Assembly (NCBI GenBank): GCA_002403205.1
Contig: DHHJ01000007.1
Coordinates: forward strand, 1 to 48,045
Length of the DNA stretch: 48,045 nt
Source of the DNA: Anaerolineaceae bacterium UBA4775
GTDB taxonomy: Bacteria; Chloroflexota; Anaerolineae; Anaerolineales; Anaerolineaceae
Direction: 5' to 3'
A model generated the notes under the pieces. It saw nothing but the letters and a program-made list of their open reading frames with translations, did not search any database and was not told the DNA's origin. A program made the translations under genes and the position numbers. This document shows, in pieces, positions 7,959 to 16,665 of this stretch (the first letter of the stretch is position 1; each line of letters starts with the position of its first letter).

Positions 7959-9293
7959 ATGGACATTTTGAATAAAAAATTTTATGCACGTTTATGGTTG
8001 GTCTTGCTGGTTACCTTGGTATTTTTACCCCTCATTTTATTGCTTATCTTTCCACGACCGCCAGCTCGTGAGTTTTTAAGGGACTTCTCTGTATCCCTGG
8101 GGTTTATCACTATGTCGATGCTGGGATTGCAGACCATTCCCACCTCGCGGCTCAAATTCCTCACCCGTTATTTCCCGATGGAAAAGCTCTACTCGGTCCA
8201 TCATAAGACCTCCATCATCACTTTCATGCTGGCGGTGTTGCACCCTGTGCTGCTCTTCATCAGCAACCCGATGTATCTGCAGTTGTTGAATTTTGCCACT
8301 GCGCCTTGGCGGGCACGTGCCGCTATACTTTCACTGCTGGCGATGGTGGTGCTGATCGTCACTTCAGTTTGGCGAGAAGCCATCAAACTGCGGTATGATG
8401 TATGGCGCTGGATCCATGATGGGATGACCCTGATTGCAATCGGGTTGGCCCTTTTCCACATGTTCAGGGTGAATTACTACATGTCGCTGACCTATCAGCG
8501 AGTCTTATGGCTGGCCTTGACGGCCATTTGGGCTGCGGTGATCCTGTACATTCGGGTTGCCCGCCCGATCATCATGGTCAACCGCCCCTGGGTTGTAGAC
8601 CATATCAAAGAAGAGTTGGGGCAATCGCATTCCCTGTATGTCCGTCCCGTTGGACATGACGGTTTCAAAATCCAGGCCGGTCAGTTTGCCTGGATCACGG
8701 TGGAATCACCCTTCATCTTTCGGGAGAACCCGTTTTCGTTCTCAACCAGCGCCAGGCGTGATGATGATGTGATCGGCTTTACGATCAAGGAATTGGGCGA
8801 CTTCACCAGCACGATCAAGGACCTCAAGCCCGGGGATACGGTGTATGTGGACGGCCCATATGGCACCTTCAGCTTGGATGATCATGCGGACAGCAACCTG
8901 GTGCTGATCGCCGGCGGGATTGGCTCTGCACCGGTCATGAGCATTTTGCGGACGATGCGCGATCGCTGCCACGATAAGGATGTGGTGTTCTTCTACGGCA
9001 ACCCGACCTATGACACGATCATCTTCCGTGATGAGCTGGAAGAACTTGAAAAAGAAATGGATTGCCTGACCGTGGTGCATGTGCTCGAGCAACCGCCAGA
9101 GGACTGGGAGGGGGAAAAGGGCTTTATCACCGCTGAGATCCTGGAACGGCATTTGCCAGAGAATTATAAGCATTGGAAATATATCTTCTTCCTATGCGGG
9201 CCAATGCCGATGATTGAAGCCGTGGAGGGTGCCTTGGTCAGCCTGGATGTGGAACATTCCAAGATTTTCTCTGAAAAATACGAGATGGCCTGA
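7959..9293 (+). CDS. ferric-reductase-like transmembrane flavoprotein (FAD/NAD-binding oxidoreductase)
   Basis: The N-terminal half has several membrane helices and two likely heme-ligating histidine pairs: HHKTSIITFMLAVLH, and IHDGMTLIAIGLALFH with 14 residues between histidines. The C-terminal half is a ferredoxin reductase module with an FAD-binding RENPFSFSTS motif, a GGIGSAPVMSIL pyridine nucleotide motif and the terminal FFLCGPMPMIEAVE motif. By family it passes electrons from NAD(P)H through FAD and membrane hemes to an acceptor outside the membrane. The start is uncertain. AAAGGA at 7954-7959 overlaps ATG 7959 and is better spaced for TTG 7968, which would give MNKKFYARL. It converges on a five-heme cytochrome c gene, a possible partner. 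The physiological acceptor is unknown. Confidence 0.88.
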   Translation: MDILNKKFYARLWLVLLVTLVFLPLILLLIFPRPPAREFLRDFSVSLGFITMSMLGLQTIPTSRLKFLTRYFPMEKLYSVHHKTSIITFMLAVLHPVLLFISNPMYLQLLNFATAPWRARAAILSLLAMVVLIVTSVWREAIKLRYDVWRWIHDGMTLIAIGLALFHMFRVNYYMSLTYQRVLWLALTAIWAAVILYIRVARPIIMVNRPWVVDHIKEELGQSHSLYVRPVGHDGFKIQAGQFAWITVESPFIFRENPFSFSTSARRDDDVIGFTIKELGDFTSTIKDLKPGDTVYVDGPYGTFSLDDHADSNLVLIAGGIGSAPVMSILRTMRDRCHDKDVVFFYGNPTYDTIIFRDELEELEKEMDCLTVVHVLEQPPEDWEGEKGFITAEILERHLPENYKHWKYIFFLCGPMPMIEAVEGALVSLDVEHSKIFSEKYEMA

Positions 9294-9320
9294 ACCAGAA
9301 CTTTGGAGCATATTAAGATA

Positions 9321-9354
9321 AAAAAGGCTGCTTGCCATCGCAAGCAGCCTTTTT
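9321..9354. terminator. bidirectional rho-independent terminator
   Basis: An 11-base perfect stem (AGGCTGCTTGC at 9325-9335 with GCAAGCAGCCT at 9340-9350) and a CATC loop are flanked by AAAAA on the left and TTTTT on the right. It can end transcription from both convergent neighbours. Confidence 0.93.
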
Positions 9355-9378
9355 GAGTCTTCAGTAAGAGCGATTATT

Positions 9379-10503
9379 CTATTCTGGCCGGATCAGGTCG
9401 CTCATGTCGACGGCCACAACAGCGGAGAGGTCTTCGAGGGTGTCGTAGATCAACTGGATGGCGTACCTGGGGTTGTGCACAAATGCGCCGGCTGATTCGA
9501 CCACCAGATGGTAGTTGTAGGTCGCCTTGACAAGCCGGGGCGTCCAGGACGGGTATTCGTTATCCCGATTGATCTCATCCGGGTCGGCGGTCCCGTTGCC
9601 GTTGGTATCCACGACCCATTGCGGGTTTGTGAAGGTGTAGGCAATCGGCTCACCGATGACTTCGCTGGCGTAGCTCAGAATGGCGTCGTAGAGCATGTTG
9701 TGCAATGTGGTGATCTCGTAGTTGATGCCTTCGGTTGTGTTGCCGTCACCATCGTAATCGGGTGTTGAGGGTTCACGCACATCGCGCAGATTTGAAAGAT
9801 CGGTCACCACGGGGTGGCACGACGCACATTCGCTGGGGGTCACCTTGGCGGTGTGGGGGTCGTGGCACTCGATGCAGGTCTGGTACCCCTCAACATGGGG
9901 GAAGAACCCATCATAGGTCTTGTTGGGGTACTGGTAGCCCGCAGTCGCATCGTTGCCGAAACGGGTGGCGCCGCCAACACGATAATGTACGTTAATAAAG
10001 CCCAGGTCCTCGTTGACCTCGTCTTCAGGAAGGTCGGCGATGGCGTTGGCCACATCCTGGTTTGAGCGCCTGCCCTGGTGACATTCAGCACAGTTGGAGG
10101 AAATGCCCATGCCCTCAATTTCTGCCCCAGAGGGGAACAGGGTGAGGTTTTTTTCGTGGGCGGTGGGGTTGTGGCACACCACGCAGCTCACCACCGAGCC
10201 GATGGGTGCCTCGTCGTCCACGACATACGCTTCGCTGCCGTCCTCGCCAAGGTAGTCGAGGTAGCCGGATTCACTGTGGCACTTGGCGCAATTTGCAGGG
10301 ATGACGGGCGGTTCTCTTTCGTCCCAATAGGTGAACGAGAGGGAGTCGCGGTCGGAATGCCCGGCTGTGTTCCATTCTTCGCTGATGGCCTGCACCGATT
10401 TAGGGCGCGGGTCTGGCGGCAGAATGACCTGACCGAACAGGATGACGACCAAGCCACCCAGCAAAAAGAAAATCAGGAGCAAAGGCCAGATGTATTTTTT
10501 CAT
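9379..10503 (-). CDS. membrane-anchored multiheme cytochrome c (five CxxCH)
   Basis: This 374-residue protein has an N-terminal signal anchor (YIWPLLLIFFLLGGLVVILFG) and five heme-binding motifs: CAKCH, CVVCH, CAECH, CIECH and CASCH. All lie in the first two thirds. The C-terminal third has no heme motif but has a Ca-binding-like DTNGNGTADPDEI segment. It should be held on the outer face of the membrane and move electrons there. Start ATG 10503 is chosen because GGGAGAG lies at a good distance upstream; ATG 10518 would lie upstream of that site. It is convergent with the ferric-reductase-like gene and shares its terminator, which suggests but does not prove a common electron-transfer chain. 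I cannot assign it to a named cytochrome family such as NrfA. Confidence 0.88.
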   Translation of the reverse strand: MKKYIWPLLLIFFLLGGLVVILFGQVILPPDPRPKSVQAISEEWNTAGHSDRDSLSFTYWDEREPPVIPANCAKCHSESGYLDYLGEDGSEAYVVDDEAPIGSVVSCVVCHNPTAHEKNLTLFPSGAEIEGMGISSNCAECHQGRRSNQDVANAIADLPEDEVNEDLGFINVHYRVGGATRFGNDATAGYQYPNKTYDGFFPHVEGYQTCIECHDPHTAKVTPSECASCHPVVTDLSNLRDVREPSTPDYDGDGNTTEGINYEITTLHNMLYDAILSYASEVIGEPIAYTFTNPQWVVDTNGNGTADPDEINRDNEYPSWTPRLVKATYNYHLVVESAGAFVHNPRYAIQLIYDTLEDLSAVVAVDMSDLIRPE

Positions 10504-10616
10504 GATTATCTCTCCCATTTTACAAAGACTAAGTATAACTATCTCTATTTTACCTGAAATTTGTCTAAATTTCTGAGCAATTTGCTTTGAACAGTTTCGG
10601 ATATAATCAGGACAAT

Positions 10617-11801
10617 ATGGTCAGGCATTTAATGGTGCATCGAAAGTTCTTACTGCTGGCAGCCGGGCTCATGCTCAGCCTGGGGCTTTTGTCCTGCAGC
10701 AGGGCAATCCCTGCCAGGTCAGAAGCGATACCGGCTGAGAGACCCAGTGTGCGCGTGGTACCGGTATCCGGGGATGAATCTCCGATTCCGACGGCCACTC
10801 ACGTCGTTGAGGCTACCCCAACAACCTCATCGGTTAGTGTCCTATCTACAGCCAACCCATCAGGGGAGGTGCGCCGGGTTGATCACGTCCCTGCACCCCC
10901 GCTGGAAACATTCTTGCCGCATTCATCCATCAAACCGGGGGTTGAACCGGTTTCTTATCTCGCAAACCCCTGTTTTTACCTTGAAAACCGCTGGGGGGAG
11001 GGAAAAAGCCATCCTGGCACGGTTGTTGTACCTATAATGTTCCATTCCGTTGTCCAGCCAGGCCGGCTGATCGCGGATACAACATCGATCACTATGGCTT
11101 ACTTTGAGTACTTTATGGAAACCGCACAGGATCTGGGCTTTTCAACGATCACCACCGATGAACTGGTGGCTTTTCTTGAGCACAACCAGTCGATTCCCGA
11201 ACGGTCAATGATTTTGATCCTGGATGACCGCCGGCCTGGCGTGACGGAGTTGTTCATGCCTTACCTGGAAGAAAATGATTGGACTTTAACTCTTGGCTGG
11301 ATCGCAGCGGATACCACCCGCGCCTCAGTTTGGGAGATGATGACCGCATTGGCAGGCACCGGCCGGCTGGATGTGCAATCCCATGGGTTTAACCATATTT
11401 ATGTCCAGGACTATGTTGATGCGGCTCAGATTGAAGAAGAGCTGGTCAAACCGATTGAGGTCATCCAGGCACGCTTCGGGACCACGCCTTTAGCCCATGT
11501 GTGGCCTGGCGGGAATTTCAATGCGCTTTCGATTGCTTTGGCCGGCGAAGCGGGCTATAAAATCGGGTTCACTGCATATTCCCGGGGTCCGATCCTGTTC
11601 AACTGGGTCCCGTTGGGTGAGCCCGAGCTGGCCATGGACGCCCCGTTGATGGTCCTGCCCCGTTTTTGGTCGACGGGCGCTGTCCAGGCGCTTGAAGAGG
11701 CGGTGCGGGTCAGCGAGGAGGCCAAAGCGTACGCCACGGCGATGTTTGATGCTGAACAAGCCTATTACCATGACTATTGCCTGCCCCTGGGAAGTGAGTA
11801 G
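10617..11801 (+). CDS. lipoprotein with polysaccharide deacetylase (NodB-like) domain
   Basis: This 394-residue exported lipoprotein has a signal peptide ending in LGLLSC with lipid-attachment Cys27. A variable Pro/Thr-rich linker follows to about residue 110. The second half carries a NodB-type fold: VVPIMFHSV at the start, MILILDDRRPG replacing the usual TFDDG, QSHGFNH giving the metal-binding H-x3-H, and VWPGGNFN matching the motif 3 region. Both aspartates of the DD pair are kept, so activity is possible, but the RR after DD is unusual. The likely substrate is peptidoglycan or a surface glycan. AGGA at 10608-10611 favours ATG 10617 over 10632. A TATAAT at 10602-10607 has no good -35 box. 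It is the first gene of a run of wall-active proteins. Confidence 0.82.
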   Translation: MVRHLMVHRKFLLLAAGLMLSLGLLSCSRAIPARSEAIPAERPSVRVVPVSGDESPIPTATHVVEATPTTSSVSVLSTANPSGEVRRVDHVPAPPLETFLPHSSIKPGVEPVSYLANPCFYLENRWGEGKSHPGTVVVPIMFHSVVQPGRLIADTTSITMAYFEYFMETAQDLGFSTITTDELVAFLEHNQSIPERSMILILDDRRPGVTELFMPYLEENDWTLTLGWIAADTTRASVWEMMTALAGTGRLDVQSHGFNHIYVQDYVDAAQIEEELVKPIEVIQARFGTTPLAHVWPGGNFNALSIALAGEAGYKIGFTAYSRGPILFNWVPLGEPELAMDAPLMVLPRFWSTGAVQALEEAVRVSEEAKAYATAMFDAEQAYYHDYCLPLGSE

Positions 11802-11805
11802 ATCG

Positions 11806-13332
11806 ATGCAGTTTAAGCACTCATTTATTTTGGGTTTCCTGGCCCTGGTTTTCCTGAGCGGATGTTATCAACCCGGTCCAGGATCGACGCCCTGGCAGGT
11901 TTCCTGGGCGGAGGGATTTGAACCTGAAGTGACGCTGCCTGCGGTTGGCGGCAGTGACCCTGTTGAGGTCCCATTTGTGCCCCAGATCTCCGATGCCACC
12001 CCCACGCCCAACCCGCCAATCACATTGCCCACACCCAGAAGCGAAACGATTACCCATGTGGTGGTCCCGGGGGATTATCTGCGGAAAATTGCCCAACGCT
12101 ACCAGGTTTCAATTGCCCAAATTGTCGACGCGAATGAGATTACTGACCCCAACCTGATCGAGGTGGGGCAGGTGCTGTTAATCCCGCCGCCATCGTTTGA
12201 TGCTGTTGCCCCTGCTTTTAAGATCCTGCCGGATTCCGAACTGGTTTACAGCCCGGGCAATGCTGGTTTCGATATTGCTGGATTTGTGGCAACGCAAGCA
12301 GGTTACCTTTCGGTCTACAGTGAAGAGGTCGATGGCGCCAGAATGGGCGGCGCTGAAATCGTTGAACGGGTGGCGGTGGAGTATTCCGTCAACCCCCGCC
12401 TGCTGCTAACGCTGCTTGAATTCCAGAGCCAGTGGGTCACGGATAGCACGCCGCCTGAAGAGACCCTCGATTACCCCTTGCGGTATTACGATTCCTGGCG
12501 GAGCGGTTTGTATGCACAGCTCGCGTGGGCGGCCAACCTGTTGAATGAGGGCTATTACCTGTGGAAGCTGGAAGCCATCAGTGTGTGGATGCTCTCGGAT
12601 TCCAGCATCATTGAAGTGGACCCGACCATCAACGCTGGAACAGCAGGTGTGCTAAACCTGATGCGTTACCTGGCAACCCCGGCAGATTGGGATCGGGTGG
12701 CTTCAGAAGGGGGCATCTTTGCCACCTATTATGCATTTTTCGGTTACCCCTTTGCCTATGCAATTGAGCCGATGATCCCTCCCGGGCTGGCTCAGCCTGA
12801 GCTGCAGCTGCCCTTTGAGGGTGGCGCTGTCTGGTCATATACAGGCGGCCCGCACGGTGGGTGGGGTACAGGTTCAGCCTGGGCAGGGCTCGACTTTGCG
12901 CCACCCGGCGATGCCTTGGGGTGCGTCCCCAGTGATGCCTGGGTGGTTGCTGTTGCCCCGGGTGAGATCGTTTATTCCGCTCAAGGGGCTGTGATCCAGG
13001 TGCTGAATGGCGATGGCGTCTGGCAAACGGGCTGGTCGATCCTGTATATGCACATTGAAGCGCGTGACCGCGTGCCCGTTGGAACTACCCTGGCGGCTGG
13101 AGAGCGAATTGGGCACCCCTCCTGTGAGGGCGGTTTTTCAACCGGGACGCATTTGCACATTGCCAGACGGTATAATGGTGAGTGGATCTCAGCGGATGGT
13201 GATCTGCCCTTTGTGATGGATGGATGGGAATCCACTGGTTACGGTGTGGAATACAATGGCAACCTGGTCAAAGGTGATCAGGTCTTGGAGGCTTGGAATG
13301 GGCGCTCGCCGCGCAACGCAATCCAGCGCTAG
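11806..13332 (+). CDS. LysM domain M23-type peptidase lipoprotein, paralogue 1
   Basis: This 508-residue lipoprotein (LSGC, Cys20) has one LysM domain at about 82-127 (THVVVPGDYLRKIAQRYQVS to VLLIP). An all-helical middle region of about 200 residues follows, then an M23-type C-terminus. Candidate zinc ligands are H349, D363 (GLDFAPP) and the H-L-H motif near 449-451. A cysteine pair (LGC and PSCEGG) is shared with the next two proteins and may form a disulfide. The middle region contains VEYSVNPRLLLTLLEFQSQW, reminiscent of the catalytic-helix region of lysozyme-like transglycosylases. ATG 11806 is taken because it starts the signal peptide, five bases after the preceding stop. It probably acts on peptidoglycan outside the membrane and is cotranscribed with its neighbours. 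Confidence 0.85.
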   Translation: MQFKHSFILGFLALVFLSGCYQPGPGSTPWQVSWAEGFEPEVTLPAVGGSDPVEVPFVPQISDATPTPNPPITLPTPRSETITHVVVPGDYLRKIAQRYQVSIAQIVDANEITDPNLIEVGQVLLIPPPSFDAVAPAFKILPDSELVYSPGNAGFDIAGFVATQAGYLSVYSEEVDGARMGGAEIVERVAVEYSVNPRLLLTLLEFQSQWVTDSTPPEETLDYPLRYYDSWRSGLYAQLAWAANLLNEGYYLWKLEAISVWMLSDSSIIEVDPTINAGTAGVLNLMRYLATPADWDRVASEGGIFATYYAFFGYPFAYAIEPMIPPGLAQPELQLPFEGGAVWSYTGGPHGGWGTGSAWAGLDFAPPGDALGCVPSDAWVVAVAPGEIVYSAQGAVIQVLNGDGVWQTGWSILYMHIEARDRVPVGTTLAAGERIGHPSCEGGFSTGTHLHIARRYNGEWISADGDLPFVMDGWESTGYGVEYNGNLVKGDQVLEAWNGRSPRNAIQR

Positions 13333-14953
13333 GAGACGGTATTTCAGGCGCCGGATGAAACGCCTGTGGGGACTGCTGGCCGCAGGGTTGGTCCTGGCTG
13401 TTGTTGTGGGCGGTGGCTTGGCGTACCCCGTGCTGGCCCCGGATGCGAGCCAAGTGGTCAGGCGTGTGACCACACCCACCTCTACCCTGCCGACTGCGCC
13501 AGCCGTTGCAGCCGTCGAGACCGTGCCCCTCAGCACTGAAAGCGAAATCGAGGCACCTGTTATTCCCACAGAAGTGCCAACCCAGGTGGAACAGCGGCCA
13601 TCTCTGCCCCTGCCCACCCAGGGCCAGATCATCCCACCCAGTGAAGACCCCAGTATCCTCTATTACACTGTGGCAGGCGACAGCTTGCCCGTGGTCAGCC
13701 TGCGGTTTGGCGTCAACATGGATGAGATCAAATCACCAGAGCAAATCGAGCGCAAGGGCTTGATCCCGCCTGGCCAGCTTTTGATCATCCCCAACCGGCT
13801 TGGCGAGACCAGCGCCCGCACCAAATTGCTGCCGGATAGCGAGGTCACCTTTTCTCCCTCCACCATTGATTTTGATATTCATGGCTTTGTCGATGCTGCC
13901 GGGGGCTACCTGGCAGGCTACTCACAGTACCTGGCTACCACCGGGATGACCTCCGGTGCGGATGTGATTGCTCGGATTGCCCTGGAATATTCGGTCAATC
14001 CCAGGCTGCTGCTGGCTTTTTTGGAGTATCAGTCCGGCTGGGTTTATGGCACACCGGCGGACCAAAACGCGATCGATTATCCCATGGGCCACCGGGATGA
14101 AACTAAAAAAGGTTTGTATCTCCAGGCAGCATGGTTTGCCAGCCGAGTGATGGATGGTTACTATGGCTGGAAGGAAGGCCGCTTACTGGTGGTCAGCTTT
14201 GAAGATGGGAGCGTGCTGCGGTTGGCACCGGAACTGAATTCCGGCTCTGTGGGATTGATGAATGCGTTTACCTATCTGTATGACTATGAGGATTGGGCGT
14301 ATTTGCTGTACGGCGAGGAAAATTTCTTCTCCTACTATGAAACCATGTTCGACAACGCGTGGATCAGGGCTCAACAGGTGGAACCCTTGATCCCCGCGGA
14401 TGTTTTCCAACCCGAGATGATCTTACCATTTGAGCCCAACATCAAGTGGGCCTTCACCGGCGGCCCCCATGCTGCCTGGAGCGCAGCAGACGTGTGGGCT
14501 GCACTTGATTTTGCCCCGCCCAGTGCTGAAACCGGGTGTGCTGAATCACCTGCCTGGGTGGTCGCATCCATGCCGGGGCTGGTGGTCCGTTCCGGGAATG
14601 GCGTGGTGGTGATTGACCTCGATGGTGACGGCTACGAACAAACGGGTTGGACCCTGCTTTATCTGCACATCGCCACGAAAAACAGGGTCCCAGCAGGCAC
14701 CTGGGTCGAAGTTGGCGACCGTCTCGGACACCCCTCTTGTGAAGGCGGTCGGTCAACCGGCACGCATGTGCATATTGCACGGCGCTACAACGGCGAATGG
14801 GTCCCTGCAGATGGCCCGCTGCCCTTTGAGATGAGCGGATGGACGGCACGTGCCGCCAGCGTGGCCTACAAAGGCTGGTTGATGCAGGGCACGGAGATCA
14901 TCTACGCCAACACAGCGGCGACCTTCGAGACCCATATCAGCCGCGGGGAGTGA
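13298..14953 (+). CDS. LysM-like domain M23-type peptidase, paralogue 2 (membrane anchored)
   Basis: This protein of about 551 residues is closely related to the genes on both sides. Its N-terminus is very Arg-rich (RRATQSSARRRYFRRR), followed by a membrane segment (LWGLLAAGLVLAVVVGGG). It has no lipobox, unlike its two paralogues. The LysM-like segment (YYTVAGDSLPVVSLRFGVN to LLIIPN) is weaker than in paralogue 1. The helical middle has ALEYSVNPRLLLAFLEYQSGW, and the M23-type end has ALDFAPP and HVHIARRYNGEW. GGAGG at 13287-13291 lies six bases before ATG 13298, so the gene overlaps the end of paralogue 1 by 35 bases. The cysteine pair TGC and PSCEGG is kept. It is predicted to be an envelope peptidoglycan hydrolase; activity is untested. 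Confidence 0.83.
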   Translation: MGARRATQSSARRRYFRRRMKRLWGLLAAGLVLAVVVGGGLAYPVLAPDASQVVRRVTTPTSTLPTAPAVAAVETVPLSTESEIEAPVIPTEVPTQVEQRPSLPLPTQGQIIPPSEDPSILYYTVAGDSLPVVSLRFGVNMDEIKSPEQIERKGLIPPGQLLIIPNRLGETSARTKLLPDSEVTFSPSTIDFDIHGFVDAAGGYLAGYSQYLATTGMTSGADVIARIALEYSVNPRLLLAFLEYQSGWVYGTPADQNAIDYPMGHRDETKKGLYLQAAWFASRVMDGYYGWKEGRLLVVSFEDGSVLRLAPELNSGSVGLMNAFTYLYDYEDWAYLLYGEENFFSYYETMFDNAWIRAQQVEPLIPADVFQPEMILPFEPNIKWAFTGGPHAAWSAADVWAALDFAPPSAETGCAESPAWVVASMPGLVVRSGNGVVVIDLDGDGYEQTGWTLLYLHIATKNRVPAGTWVEVGDRLGHPSCEGGRSTGTHVHIARRYNGEWVPADGPLPFEMSGWTARAASVAYKGWLMQGTEIIYANTAATFETHISRGE

Positions 14954-15115
14954 CCCTAAGGCTGGTACCCTGGCATCGGGTCACTGAAGCGTGCTTTCTT
15001 CCCCTCTGGACAAAAAGCCCCCGAAGGAGTATGCTTACGGCTCATTCTTGCAAGTGACTAACCCAATGGCTTTGAAACCGATTGTTTAGTAAGTGAAGAT
15101 GTTCACCCCCTGGTT

Positions 15116-16585
15116 ATGAAGATTCAAAAAGCAATTTACATCCTTGTGATGATTATCCTAACTGTGTCTGCCTGCAGCCCCTCGACACCGCGCACGATGA
15201 TCTTGCCGACCCCGGTGGAGGAAATCGAGGCTGAGCTGGCTGTGGAGATCACGCCTTTCCCAACCCGTCCGGCCTACGAACCCGGTGAACTTGTGGACTA
15301 TATTGCACAAACCGGGGATACCTTGAAAGGGTTGGCTGCGCGCTTTAACACCTCCGAAGAGGAAATCCGCCGGGCAAACCCGATTATCCCGGAAGATGCA
15401 ACCACCATGCCGCCCGGCATGCCCATGGAGGTCCCGATCTATTATCGCCCGCTGTGGGGAACCCCGCATCAAATCATCCCGGATGCTGTGTTTGTCAACG
15501 GGCCTGATGCCGCAGCGTTTGACGCCTCTGGATTTATTGCCGAATCTGAAGGCTGGGTTGGGACTTACAGCGCCTGGGCTTTCAGCGGCACGCGCACAGC
15601 CGGGGAAATTGTGGATTATGTGGGTTTTAATTACTCCGTCAGCCCCAAGATGCTGCTGGCGCTTTTGGAATACATGGGCGGTGCGTTTTCTCAGCCTTAC
15701 CTCAGCCCGCTCCACGAACGCAATGTCATCGGCCTGGAATCGAATTACTGGACAGGTGTATACCTGCAGTTGTCGTATGCTGCTAACCTCTTAAATGACA
15801 GCTTTTACCGCTGGCGCACCGGTGAGCTGGTTGAATTTGAACTGCCGGATGGCACCCTGGTGCGGCCTGACCCCTGGCAAAATGCGGCCACAGTCTCTTT
15901 ACAACACCTGTTTTCTCAAATCATGACCGTTAACGAATATCACCAGGCCATCGGGCCGGACGGCTTCAGCCAGACTTATGAAACCTTGTTCGGGGACCCC
16001 TGGAGTGTGGAGGCGCACATTCCGGGCTCTTTGCGGCAGCCCACGATGCAATTACCCTTTGAGACCGATAAGGTGTGGGCTTTCACCGGCGGCCCGCATA
16101 CCGGTTGGGGGAGCATGGCACCCTGGGCTGCGCTGGACTTTGCCCCGCCTTCTGCGGTGACGGGCTGTTTTCCGTCCTCTGTGCCCACCACGGCTGTGGC
16201 CGATGGTGTGGTGGTCAGGGACGGCGCGGGCATGCTGGTGCTCGACCTGGATGGGGACAACGATGAGCGCACCGGCTGGGCTGTGTTTTACCTGCACATC
16301 GCTGATGAAGGCCGCGTCCCGGTTGGAACGGTCGTATCCGCAGGTGACCCCCTGGGGTTCCCTTCCTGCGAAGGCGGCCGGTCGACGGGGACTCACATCC
16401 ACATTGCCCGCAAATTCAACGGCGAATGGGTGGAAGCCGATGGGCCTGTGCCGTTTGTGCTGTCGGGCTGGCGCCCGATGCGCGGCGATCAGCCCTATAA
16501 AGGGTGGCTGGTGAAGGAAGATGTGCTGGTATTGGCCAGTGATAACCCGGACGGCAGGAGCATGATCCCCGTAGACGGCGATTAG
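15116..16585 (+). CDS. LysM domain M23-type peptidase lipoprotein, paralogue 3
   Basis: This 489-residue lipoprotein (signal peptide ending VSAC) is the third tandem copy. The LysM domain (DYIAQTGDTLKGLAARFNTS to VPIYY) spans about residues 60-108. In the helical middle the segment corresponding to the putative catalytic helix reads FNYSVSPKMLLALLEYMGGAF, so the QS-x-W found in the other two copies is lost. The M23-type end keeps HTGWG, ALDFAPP, the PSCEGG cysteine and HIHIARKFNGEW. It lies 162 bases after paralogue 2, a larger gap than the others. No clear ribosome binding site precedes ATG 15116. A terminator hairpin follows the stop, ending the wall-hydrolase transcript. Confidence 0.84.
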   Translation: MKIQKAIYILVMIILTVSACSPSTPRTMILPTPVEEIEAELAVEITPFPTRPAYEPGELVDYIAQTGDTLKGLAARFNTSEEEIRRANPIIPEDATTMPPGMPMEVPIYYRPLWGTPHQIIPDAVFVNGPDAAAFDASGFIAESEGWVGTYSAWAFSGTRTAGEIVDYVGFNYSVSPKMLLALLEYMGGAFSQPYLSPLHERNVIGLESNYWTGVYLQLSYAANLLNDSFYRWRTGELVEFELPDGTLVRPDPWQNAATVSLQHLFSQIMTVNEYHQAIGPDGFSQTYETLFGDPWSVEAHIPGSLRQPTMQLPFETDKVWAFTGGPHTGWGSMAPWAALDFAPPSAVTGCFPSSVPTTAVADGVVVRDGAGMLVLDLDGDNDERTGWAVFYLHIADEGRVPVGTVVSAGDPLGFPSCEGGRSTGTHIHIARKFNGEWVEADGPVPFVLSGWRPMRGDQPYKGWLVKEDVLVLASDNPDGRSMIPVDGD

Positions 16586-16605
16586 CACTTTCTGTATTAA
16601 CCATC

Positions 16606-16650
16606 AACACCCCGGGATTTTGTTCGGCGAAAAACCGGGGTGTTTGTATT
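16606..16650 (+). terminator. rho-independent terminator after the LysM-M23 cluster
   Basis: A 10-base perfect stem (AACACCCCGG at 16606-16615 and CCGGGGTGTT at 16635-16644) with a 19-base loop is followed by TTTGTATTT. It lies 20 bases after the stop of paralogue 3, before the convergent peptidase gene. Confidence 0.8.
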
Positions 16651-16665
16651 TATGGTTATGGCGGT

